Source: Acidobacteriota bacterium
GTDB taxonomy: Bacteria > Acidobacteriota > Terriglobia > Terriglobales > Acidobacteriaceae
Length of the DNA: 7,438 bases
Assembly: GCA_021801945.1 (NCBI GenBank)
Contig: JAKABE010000151.1
Coordinates: forward strand, 1-7,438
Reading direction: 5' to 3'
Shown: one piece after another, positions 1 through 6,225 of the stretch
How positions within the stretch are numbered: position 1 is the stretch's first letter
How the letters are laid out: every line of letters starts with the position of its first letter
Notes under the pieces: generated by a model
Told to the model about the DNA's origin: nothing
Databases searched by the model: none
Seen by the model: only the letters and a program-made list of their open reading frames with translations
Translations under genes and position numbers: made by a program

Positions 1-2
1 CT

Positions 3-518
3 CTGCTGGCGTCTGGATCGGACAGCCTGATTGAGCTTCTCTCGGCCGTTGTGGTTGTTGCAGTTTCTACCCCGCTTTCCCCTCAAGAAATCCTATGCTG
101 AGCGATGTGCGGCCGTTCTGCTCTACACTTTGGCGATCGTCGTGGCGGTCATTGCCGTGGCCATTTACCGGTCTCCGGAGGAGACCAGCTTCCTTGGGAT
201 AGCGATCGCAGCGCTGGCGCTGGTGGTGATGCCAGTGCTGGCGCGGCTCAAGCGCAGCGAAGCGCGTAAACTGAACAATCGCCCCTGGCCGCTGACGCCA
301 CACTATCGGCTACGTGCGCAGATTTGGCCGCGGTCACTCTGACCGGCCTTTCGGCCTTTGCGCTTTGGCTCGTCGCAGGAGTGGATACTGCAGCGGCGCT
401 CGCGGCGACGCCAATCTTGATCATGGAAGCGCGCCGGACGTGGAGGGAGATGGATGCGGCTGCGGGTAGTGCGCGAATTCGCCAACGCGCCTTTCAAGCG
501 GCGTTCCCCTCGAAGTAG
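3..518 (+). pseudogene. Cation-efflux-like membrane protein, 5'-truncated by the window and frameshifted twice
   Basis: Three consecutive frame pieces read as one membrane protein. Bases 3-59 give a segment containing SDSLIELLSAVVVV. Bases 61-282 continue with QFLPRFPLKKSYAERC, two hydrophobic helices and ARLKRSEARKLNNR. Bases 285-518 continue with LAADATLSATCADLAAV, two more hydrophobic stretches and the stop TAG. The combined order resembles the small cation-transporter (CDF/cation-efflux-like) proteins, including an Ala-Asp-Ala helix start like the metal-binding helix of that family; this is by recall. The first change, near 57-60, is one extra base or two missing. The second, at the C4 run 282-285, fits one missing base. 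The N-terminus lies off the left edge. It may be a decaying gene or an intact one with sequence errors. The pieces starting with TTG at 31 and 324 should not be taken as separate genes. Role, if intact: efflux of a divalent metal across the inner membrane. Confidence 0.66.
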
Positions 519-2299
519 GCTTCGATCTCTTCCAGGGTTTTGCCCTTGGTCTCCGGAAGGAAGAACAAAGCCACCAGGAAATAGACCACCGTGAAACCGG
601 CGAAGAGAAAAAACATCGACGAGTATCCGTGCTTCGAGACGAAGGGGAGAAAGATGCCGGCGAGGGTGGTTGAAACCAGTTGGTTGATGACCAGCGCAAT
701 GCTCATGCCGTTAGAACGAATACGGGTGGGCATGAGCTCAGAGAGCGCCAGCCACACCACCACGCCGGGCCCCAAGGCGTAAAACGCCATGAACAGGTAG
801 AGTCCCAAAGCCACCAGCCAGCCGTGAGCGGCATCCGGAACACGCCCGATGAGCGCCTTATCGATCTTCAGCGGGGCGGTGCGCGCGGCGGCGAGGTTGG
901 CGAAGGGATTTTCGAAGAAGGCTTCGACCCTGTTGGAGGGCACGCAACTTGCCCGCGTGATGCGGATGGGCGCGGCCGCGGGGTTGTCTGAGCGTACAAA
1001 GCTGGTGGCCGCAGTGAAGCCTCCGTAGGAATAGATAATGGCCAGCGAGGCGCGATTGCTTTCGATGCGCCGGCCCACGGGGCCCAAGGCACGAAGGAGC
1101 TTGGCGGCTTCAGCGGAATCGAAGCGCAGCGTGAGTTCCTGATTTGCGCCCACCGCGGCCTCTACGACAGCGCGCGCGTCCACGCTGCCACGCTCCGTTC
1201 GGAGGAAAACAAATCCCACGCCGACGAGAGACGCGATGATTCCGCCGGTGCCCACAACGAGCAGGAACTTGCGCCCCTTGCGGTCGATGAGCATCATTCC
1301 GATGGTTGTAGCGAGAAAGTTCACCACCGTGAAGAGGACGTATCCCCAGTGCGCGACCAGGTCGCTGAGTCCGCTCTGCAATAGGATGCCGGTGTTATAG
1401 CCGATGATAGAATTTACTCCGGTAGCGGTGTTGCAGAACAGAATTACGCAGGCCAGCAGAAAAGGAATCGCGTACTTGCGGCGCAGCAGGACATCCCCTA
1501 TCTTTCGTCCGGGCGAGGCCGGGGCGGTGCGGGCGATGGCCTCCATCTTCTCGAGTTCCACCGCCGCCTGCTGGGCGGTGCGCGAGCGCAGCAGCGCGGC
1601 ATAAGCACGTTCTTTCTTTCCCTGCCGAAAGAGCCAGCGCGGCGACTCGGCAGCAAACAGACTGGCGAGGACAAACAGCGCGCCGGGCGGCAGCGAAACC
1701 CAGAAGATACGCCGCCACGCCTGATCCTCGAAAGCGAAAAGAGCAGCGGCACCGGCCTGCCTAGCCACGGCTGCCACTCGGTAGCTGTAGTAGATTCCCG
1801 CGGCTGCCGCCACCACGAAGCCCAGCGTCAGCAACCACTGAAAGATGCTGGTTCCCCGGCCGCGATGCGAGGCCGCCAGACATTCCGCCAGATAGAGTGG
1901 CACCACCACGCCGATCATGCCCGCGCTGGCGCCCTGCAAGAGCCGTCCAAGAAACAGAGGCTCGTATCCGTGCGACAGCGCAATCACTGGAATGCTAACC
2001 ACGAACGCCAACCCGCTCACGATCATCAGGGGCTTGCGGCCCATCCAATCGGCCAGCAGACCGGAGAAGAGCGTGGAAAAAACGCTGCCCAGCAGCACCG
2101 CGGCCACAATCACCGAAAGCTGCGCGGCAGTCAGTCCGGAGGTCGCTTCCAGGTAAGGCAATGCGCCGCCGATGATGCCCACGTCAATCCCGTACAGCAG
2201 ACCGCCTAGGCCCGCCACCAGCAGCAAGACGAAGAGATAGCGACGCGTGGCGGCGGATTCGGCCACGGCGATCGGGTTCGTGGAACCGTCTGCGATCAT
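494..2299 (-). CDS. Sugar-porter family MFS transporter with large periplasmic insert
   Basis: A 601-residue inner-membrane permease of the major facilitator superfamily, sugar porter branch, expected to import a sugar, probably with protons. Visible signatures in order: GLLYGIDVGIIGG in TM1 (33-45), GLLADWMGRK in loop 2-3 (80-89), GRLLQGASAGM and PLYLAE in TM4 (118-139), ESPRWL after TM6 (218-223), LIDRKGRK in loop 8-9 (337-344), GPGVVVW and ELMPTRIRSNG around TM10 (510-531), and the C-terminal PETKGKTLEEIEAYF (582-596). The family is usually about 450-500 residues. The excess is mainly a polar segment at about 367-492 between TM9 and TM10, with a smaller expansion at 171-195; both should face the periplasm. 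The family QQ.(S/T)G.N motif in TM7 reads NTATGVN (290-296), losing both glutamines. Start ATG at 2297-2299 has AAAGGGA 9 nt upstream. Divergent from the GH20-like gene. Substrate is not readable from sequence. Confidence 0.92.
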   Translation of the reverse strand: MIADGSTNPIAVAESAATRRYLFVLLLVAGLGGLLYGIDVGIIGGALPYLEATSGLTAAQLSVIVAAVLLGSVFSTLFSGLLADWMGRKPLMIVSGLAFVVSIPVIALSHGYEPLFLGRLLQGASAGMIGVVVPLYLAECLAASHRGRGTSIFQWLLTLGFVVAAAAGIYYSYRVAAVARQAGAAALFAFEDQAWRRIFWVSLPPGALFVLASLFAAESPRWLFRQGKKERAYAALLRSRTAQQAAVELEKMEAIARTAPASPGRKIGDVLLRRKYAIPFLLACVILFCNTATGVNSIIGYNTGILLQSGLSDLVAHWGYVLFTVVNFLATTIGMMLIDRKGRKFLLVVGTGGIIASLVGVGFVFLRTERGSVDARAVVEAAVGANQELTLRFDSAEAAKLLRALGPVGRRIESNRASLAIIYSYGGFTAATSFVRSDNPAAAPIRITRASCVPSNRVEAFFENPFANLAAARTAPLKIDKALIGRVPDAAHGWLVALGLYLFMAFYALGPGVVVWLALSELMPTRIRSNGMSIALVINQLVSTTLAGIFLPFVSKHGYSSMFFLFAGFTVVYFLVALFFLPETKGKTLEEIEAYFEGNAA

Positions 2300-2308
2300 C
2301 GGGTCGAA

Positions 2309-2315
2309 TCCCTTT
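2309..2315 (-). promoter_or_regulatory. Ribosome binding site of the MFS transporter
   Basis: On the minus strand AAAGGGA lies 9 nt before the ATG at 2297-2299. It is a moderate Shine-Dalgarno match and supports this start, which also leaves a normal short cytoplasmic N-terminus of about 20 residues before TM1. Confidence 0.55.
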
Positions 2316-2453
2316 CGCTCATTCTGCTTCAGTCCCGGCGCCGCGGAGCAAGTAGCCGCACCAGCCGGCCCGGCGGATCATCGGGCGGTCGCGCGTGTTC
2401 AGTCTACAATGACCGTGTTGAGGAAAATAAAGGGCTCGTCTTTCTGGCTTTCA

Positions 2454-2459
2454 AGGAGG
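2454..2459 (+). promoter_or_regulatory. Ribosome binding site fixing the start of the GH20-like gene
   Basis: AGGAGG is a perfect Shine-Dalgarno core. It lies 3 nt before ATG 2463 and 6 nt before ATG 2466, so 2466 is the better-spaced start. It argues against upstream in-frame starts (GTG 2247, ATG 2409), which would also bury the signal peptide inside the protein and, for 2247, overlap the divergent transporter gene. Confidence 0.85.
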
Positions 2460-2465
2460 GCCATG

Positions 2466-4622
2466 ATGGCGAAGGCTGACCGATTTGTCTTTCCGCATAT
2501 CCTGTATAGTCTCGTGACGGCGGCTCTCGTGCTGGGCGCCTATCACGCATCTGCGGCCCAGGCTGCCGCGGGCCAGTCTGCCGCGGCCCAAGTTCAGGTC
2601 CACCTGCTGCCCGCGCCGCGCGAAGCGCACTTCGGCGCCACAGCGGAACTGCCGGCCAGAATTGAGGTGATCGTCCCCGGCCGCGCCCCAGAGGACGAAT
2701 TTGCCGCGCGCGATCTGGAAAACGCGCTCAAGCAGCTTCCGCCGGGCGGATCGCGGTATGGCATCTATCGCGTGGTTTTGTTGCGCACTGCTTCGCTCGA
2801 GGCCAAGAAAGTGCTCCAGCGCAATCACCTTGTCTTCGCGCCGGCCATGGAATCGGAAGGCTATGTGCTGGTAGTCGGGCGGCAGGAATCGTATATCGTA
2901 GGGGCAACGGGATCGGGCGTTTTCTACGGCGTGCAGACCTTCAAGCAGTTACTCCCCCTCGCCGGGCAGCCGCGAGTGCTGCCCACGGGCACGGTGCGCG
3001 ATTGGCCGGCCATGCAATTCCGCGGCATCAGCGACGATCTTTCGCGCGGTCCATTTCCCACACTCGACTTCCAGAAGCACCAAATTCGAGTCTTTGCCTC
3101 CTTCAAGCTCAACGTCTACTCGCCCTACTTTGAAAACACGCTGCTCTATCCCGATCAGCCGCTGGCGGCGCCGCCGGGCGGCGCGCTGACGCCAGCCCAA
3201 GCCGCCGAGTTGGTCGCCTATGCCCGTCAGTACCACATCACTATCGTGCCCGACCAGGAGTCCTTCGGCCATGTGCACCAGGTGCTGAAGTGGGAACATT
3301 ACAAGGACGTCGCCGAAACTCCTCACGGCTATGTGCTGGCGCCCGGCCAGCCGGGCACGCTACCCCTCATCAAGGACTGGTTTACTCAGCTCACCAAGGA
3401 GTTTCCATCGCCTTTCGTCCTCATCGGCGCCGACGAAACTTTCGACCTGGGCGTGGGGCGAACGCATGAACAGGTCGAGCAGCAGGGCTACGGACAGGTC
3501 TACGCCGCCTTCGTCAAGCAGATTCACGACCAGCTCGCGCCCCTGCACCGGCGGCTGCTGTTTTGGGGCGACATTGGCGACAAAAACCCTGCCGCTATCC
3601 CTAGTCTGCCCAAAGATATGATTGCCGTGCCCTGGGACTACTCGGCGAATACCGACTTCGAAAAACTGATCGCGCCTTTCGCCCAGGCGGGCATGGAAAC
3701 CTGGGTGGCTCCGGGCGACTCCAATTGGGATCGTGTTTTCCCGGAGGACAGAACCGCCCTCTTGAATATTCGGCGGTTTATAGCCGCCGGTCAAAGCCTG
3801 GGATCGACCGGCGCCTTAACTACCGTGTGGAACGATGACGGCGAGGGCCTCTTCGACATGGATTGGTATGGCGTGCTCTTTGGGGCAGTGGCCGCATGGC
3901 AACCCGGTGAAAGTTCCATCGCCGACTACCAGGATGCATATGGACAGGTGTTCCACGGCGACGCGAGCGGCAAGATCAATACGGCCGAGAAGGAGTTGAT
4001 GGCCGCGGATGGTGATCTGTCGAGCGCCGAAACCGGCTTGACCAGTGACATGCTCTTTTGGCTTGATCCCTGGAGCGCGCAAGGGCAGGCGGCATCGGCC
4101 AAGTTGCTGCCCGTCGTACGGGAGATGCGCGACCATGCGGAACAGGCCATTGTGTTGCTCGACGAAGTGCGGCAGCAGAATCCCAATCTGCGCGAGCCGC
4201 AAGCTCTCACCGCTATGGACCTGGGGGCGCGTCGGCTCGATTTCATCGGTCTCAAGTTTGAACTCGCCCAAGAAATGGTCTCCATGTACGCTCAGGCCCT
4301 TGCCCAGCAGCATGACAAGACGCGCGCGGAGGCTACCGATATTCTGCTGAGCGAGATCAGCGGGAACGATGGGCGTTGCCAGGACCTGCGCGATGGCTTT
4401 TCGGCCCTGAAAGCCGAGTATAGCCAGGTGTGGCTGAGTGAAAACCGCCCTTATTGGCTCAACAACGTTACTGTCCGCTACGATCTTGCTATCCAAAGGT
4501 GGCAGCGTCGCGGCGAGCAAATCTCGATAGCGATCCGCGCCTGGCGGGAGGGCAAAGACCTGCCCGCAGCGGCATCCCTTGGTCTGCCCTCCGCCCCCGC
4601 GCCGACTAAAGGTACAAGCTGA
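2466..4622 (+). CDS. Exported GH20-like glycoside hydrolase (beta-N-acetylhexosaminidase-like)
   Basis: A 718-residue exported enzyme expected to remove terminal beta-linked N-acetylhexosamine from glycans in the periplasm or outside the cell. Residues 1-30 form a signal peptide (hydrophobic core ILYSLVTAALVLGAY, cleavage near ASA). Residues about 46-175 resemble the GH20 N-terminal (20b, zincin-like) domain, starting HLLPAPREA. The TIM barrel starts near PAMQFRGIS, with R186 at the place of the conserved sugar-binding Arg. VPDQESFGH ends at H269. LIGADET carries D323-E324, the expected Asp-Glu catalytic pair for substrate-assisted hydrolysis. TTVWNDDGE holds W455. The usual His-x-Gly-Gly-Asp-Glu reads LIGADE here, so this is a divergent member. 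Residues about 480-718 form a long, mostly helical, charged C-terminal region that I do not recognise. ATG 2463 is the alternative start. A neighbouring family, such as a GH84-like enzyme, cannot be excluded. Confidence 0.8.
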   Translation: MAKADRFVFPHILYSLVTAALVLGAYHASAAQAAAGQSAAAQVQVHLLPAPREAHFGATAELPARIEVIVPGRAPEDEFAARDLENALKQLPPGGSRYGIYRVVLLRTASLEAKKVLQRNHLVFAPAMESEGYVLVVGRQESYIVGATGSGVFYGVQTFKQLLPLAGQPRVLPTGTVRDWPAMQFRGISDDLSRGPFPTLDFQKHQIRVFASFKLNVYSPYFENTLLYPDQPLAAPPGGALTPAQAAELVAYARQYHITIVPDQESFGHVHQVLKWEHYKDVAETPHGYVLAPGQPGTLPLIKDWFTQLTKEFPSPFVLIGADETFDLGVGRTHEQVEQQGYGQVYAAFVKQIHDQLAPLHRRLLFWGDIGDKNPAAIPSLPKDMIAVPWDYSANTDFEKLIAPFAQAGMETWVAPGDSNWDRVFPEDRTALLNIRRFIAAGQSLGSTGALTTVWNDDGEGLFDMDWYGVLFGAVAAWQPGESSIADYQDAYGQVFHGDASGKINTAEKELMAADGDLSSAETGLTSDMLFWLDPWSAQGQAASAKLLPVVREMRDHAEQAIVLLDEVRQQNPNLREPQALTAMDLGARRLDFIGLKFELAQEMVSMYAQALAQQHDKTRAEATDILLSEISGNDGRCQDLRDGFSALKAEYSQVWLSENRPYWLNNVTVRYDLAIQRWQRRGEQISIAIRAWREGKDLPAAASLGLPSAPAPTKGTS
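2547..2591 (+). repeat. Three 15-bp imperfect tandem repeats coding for Ala/Gln pentapeptides
   Basis: Three in-frame units at 2547-2561, 2562-2576 and 2577-2591 encode ASAAQ, AAAGQ and SAAAQ. They cover the predicted signal peptidase region and the first residues of the mature hydrolase. The last two units differ at only a few bases. They look like a small slippage-type expansion forming a flexible linker. Confidence 0.65.
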
Positions 4623-4708
4623 CGGCATTCGGATTTTGCCAAAGAGCGCGTCCTGAACCAAAGGGATTACGAGGCGTCACGATTTTGGCTGGCCGCGCCG
4701 CAAGCGCG

Positions 4709-5476
4709 ATGCACACTGGATCTATGCTTGATCTCGGAACGCAAATCGAGCTTCCGGTGGTATTGCTCATCGATGATGACCTGGTGAGCCGCGAGGTGAC
4801 AGCGACGCTGCTGACCCTGGACGGTTACACGGTCCACACCGCCGTAGACGGAGGCTCAGCGCTGGAAATGCTCGCCGGCGGAGCTTGTCATCCCGGCGTG
4901 ATTCTGATGGATGCGCAAATGCCCGGCATCCACGGAGCACAGTTGATTGCAGAACTCCGCGCCCACGCCAGCGCCAGCATCTATGTGATCAGCGGCAGCA
5001 ACCCGGATGCCGAAATCGCGGCCGCCGCCGATGGTTCTCTGCTCAAGCCCTTCGACTCCTCGGCGATGGGCAAATTGCTCGAACGCCGCAAGACCCAGCC
5101 TGCCGCGTCGCATCTGGACCCAGACGAGCCCGTGGTTAGCGCCGCAACGCTGGCGCAGCTTCGCCGGCTCATGCCGGATGCCGCGGTGCGCCAAATCTAT
5201 GCCACAGTGGTGGCCGATCTGGCTCACCGGATCGAGTTGCTGGAAGCGGCCATCGCCAGAGGCGACGGGGCTGAGATTCGCCGCATGGGCCATACCATTA
5301 AGGGCGGATGCGGGATGGCGGGCGCGCTCCAAGCCGCGCGTTTGGGCGCGCTGCTGGAAGAGACGCCGCTCGATCTTACGGGTAACTCCTTAGATAACAG
5401 CGCGTCATTGCTGCGCGATCTGCGCGCTGCGGTCAGAAGTCTGGAGCGTATGCTGGAGACTGAGTTACCATCCTGA
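4709..5476 (+). CDS. Response regulator receiver domain fused to HPt phosphotransfer domain
   Basis: A cytoplasmic phosphorelay protein of about 255 residues. The receiver domain starts with VVLLIDDD (the acidic pocket). The phosphoacceptor is D68 in LMDAQMPG, S95 in VISGSN is the switch hydroxyl residue, and K113 in LLKPF is the conserved lysine. After a short linker (about 120-135) comes a helical HPt domain with GHTIKGGCGM; H195 is the phosphorylatable histidine of the H-x-x-K-G motif. There is no kinase or output domain, so it should relay phosphate between a kinase and another receiver, plausibly the NarL-type regulator 33 bp downstream. It follows the hydrolase gene by 86 bp. The start is uncertain: ATG 4709 and ATG 4724 have no good Shine-Dalgarno site, while TTG 4685 has GAGG 10 nt upstream. 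All three leave the receiver intact. Confidence 0.9.
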   Translation: MHTGSMLDLGTQIELPVVLLIDDDLVSREVTATLLTLDGYTVHTAVDGGSALEMLAGGACHPGVILMDAQMPGIHGAQLIAELRAHASASIYVISGSNPDAEIAAAADGSLLKPFDSSAMGKLLERRKTQPAASHLDPDEPVVSAATLAQLRRLMPDAAVRQIYATVVADLAHRIELLEAAIARGDGAEIRRMGHTIKGGCGMAGALQAARLGALLEETPLDLTGNSLDNSASLLRDLRAAVRSLERMLETELPS

Positions 5477-5489
5477 TCGTTGGCGATCA
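5474..5489 (+). other. Small intercistronic hairpin between the two signalling genes
   Basis: TGATCG-TTGG-CGATCA forms a perfect 6-bp stem with a 4-nt loop. It begins with the TGA stop of the REC-HPt gene and ends 3 nt before the GGAGG of the next gene. No T-run follows, so it is not a standard terminator. It could affect RNA stability or translation of the second gene, or be chance. Confidence 0.4.
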
Positions 5490-5492
5490 TTC

Positions 5493-5497
5493 GGAGG
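5493..5497 (+). promoter_or_regulatory. Ribosome binding site of the NarL-type regulator
   Basis: GGAGG lies 12 nt before ATG 5510, slightly longer than usual spacing. It supports 5510 over the TTG at 5480, which would place this site inside the coding region and add residues before the receiver that the family lacks. Confidence 0.6.
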
Positions 5498-5509
5498 CGA
5501 GTCGTTCAG

Positions 5510-6172
5510 ATGGAGCGAACAATTCGGATTATAGTGGCGGACGATCATCCTGTAGTTCGCATCGGCGTGGGCAACATGCTGACCGCGGAGGATGGTTTTG
5601 AGGTTATCGGTGACGCAACTGACGGCGATGAGGCCATCACTCAGACCTTGGAATTGCAGCCGGATATTTTGCTCCTCGATGTATCAATGCCGCGCCTGCC
5701 CGGCCTGGAGGCCATGCGCGCCATCATGAGCGGTCCGTCCACGGCCAAGATCCTTCTCCTCACTTCCACGATCACCACGCAGCAGATCATTGAGGCGCTG
5801 CAAATTGGAGCGCGCGGCATCGTGCTCAAGGACGCGCTGGCTAGCCATCTGCAAACTGCCATCCGCACCGTATACGGCGGCGACTACTGGATCGGGGGCA
5901 AGCGCGTGGTCAACCTAGTCTCAGCGCTGCACGACCTGATGCAGAAGGCGGCTGTGCCCCAGCGCAAGACCTACGGGCTAACGCCGCGCGAACTGGAGGT
6001 GGTGGGCTGCATCGTCGAGGGCTGCTCCAACCGCGATATCGCCAAGCAGTTTTCACTCAGCGAGGAAACCGTCAAGCGCCATCTCTCCAACATCTTCGAC
6101 AAGACGGGCGTCTCGACACGCCTGGAGCTGGCACTGTTCGCCATCGCTCACCATCTCATCACACCTCAGTAG
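5510..6172 (+). CDS. NarL/FixJ family response regulator (REC + LuxR-type HTH)
   Basis: A 220-residue DNA-binding response regulator of normal family length. The receiver begins IRIIVADDHPVVRIG (acidic pair in ADDH), with phosphoacceptor D57 in LLLDVSMPRLPG, T85 in LLLTSTI and K107 in GIVLKDA. After a linker (about 125-155), the LuxR-type helix-turn-helix runs from YGLTPRELEVV through GCSNRDIAKQFSLSEETVKRHLSNIF to the STRLELALFAIAHHL helix. All key residues for phosphorylation and DNA binding are present. It probably activates or represses promoters after phosphorylation. It follows the REC-HPt gene by 33 bp on the same strand, so they likely form an operon and a phosphorelay pair; that pairing is inference. 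Its targets cannot be told from the window, though the adjacent hydrolase/permease region is a candidate. Confidence 0.93.
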   Translation: MERTIRIIVADDHPVVRIGVGNMLTAEDGFEVIGDATDGDEAITQTLELQPDILLLDVSMPRLPGLEAMRAIMSGPSTAKILLLTSTITTQQIIEALQIGARGIVLKDALASHLQTAIRTVYGGDYWIGGKRVVNLVSALHDLMQKAAVPQRKTYGLTPRELEVVGCIVEGCSNRDIAKQFSLSEETVKRHLSNIFDKTGVSTRLELALFAIAHHLITPQ

Positions 6173-6225
6173 CAGTGCAGGCAATCGTCAAGGGAGTCAT
6201 CGTCGCCGCGGAGAACTGATGCGAC
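6173..6225. other. Short convergent intergenic gap without a visible terminator
   Basis: The regulator and the glycerate kinase gene end toward each other across 53 bp. I see no stable GC-rich hairpin with a T-run in either direction, so transcription from both sides may run into the opposite gene or end by a factor-dependent mechanism. Confidence 0.4.

Larger units (their letters stand above)
2300..2462. promoter_or_regulatory. Divergent intergenic region between transporter and hydrolase genes
   Basis: These 163 bp separate two head-to-head starts and must contain both promoters if the hydrolase begins at 2463/2466. On the plus strand TACAAT at 2405-2410 is a possible -10 box, about 55 bp before the start, but no TTGACA-like hexamer sits at the right distance. 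A GC-rich 11-bp inverted repeat, GCCGG-C-CCGGC, lies at 2364-2374 and could be an operator half or chance in GC-rich DNA. The region is inferred from gene layout; the individual sites are weak. Confidence 0.4.

Noticed and set aside
31..342. Separate 103-residue membrane protein starting at TTG 31
   Set aside because: Homology-like sequence continues upstream in frame 3 and downstream after 285, so it is the middle of a frameshifted gene, and its last residues are out-of-frame noise.
2247..2465. Upstream extension of the hydrolase reading frame to GTG 2247 or ATG 2409
   Set aside because: It would overlap the divergent permease start (for 2247) and place the signal peptide about 20 to 70 residues inside the protein. 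AGGAGG at 2454-2459 points to 2463/2466.
3771..3789. Inverted repeat CGGCGG / CCGCCG with a 7-nt loop
   Set aside because: It lies in the middle of the hydrolase gene, encodes ordinary residues (RRFIAAG) and has no T-run; likely chance in GC-rich coding DNA.
4624..4640. GGCA...TGCC pairing after the hydrolase stop as a terminator
   Set aside because: Only a 4-bp stem with a 9-nt loop and no following T-run; too weak to call, and the next gene may be co-transcribed.
3816..4661. 281-codon open frame on the minus strand opposite the hydrolase
   Set aside because: It lies wholly antisense to a well-supported gene, has no recognisable domain, and is typical of GC-rich antisense frames.
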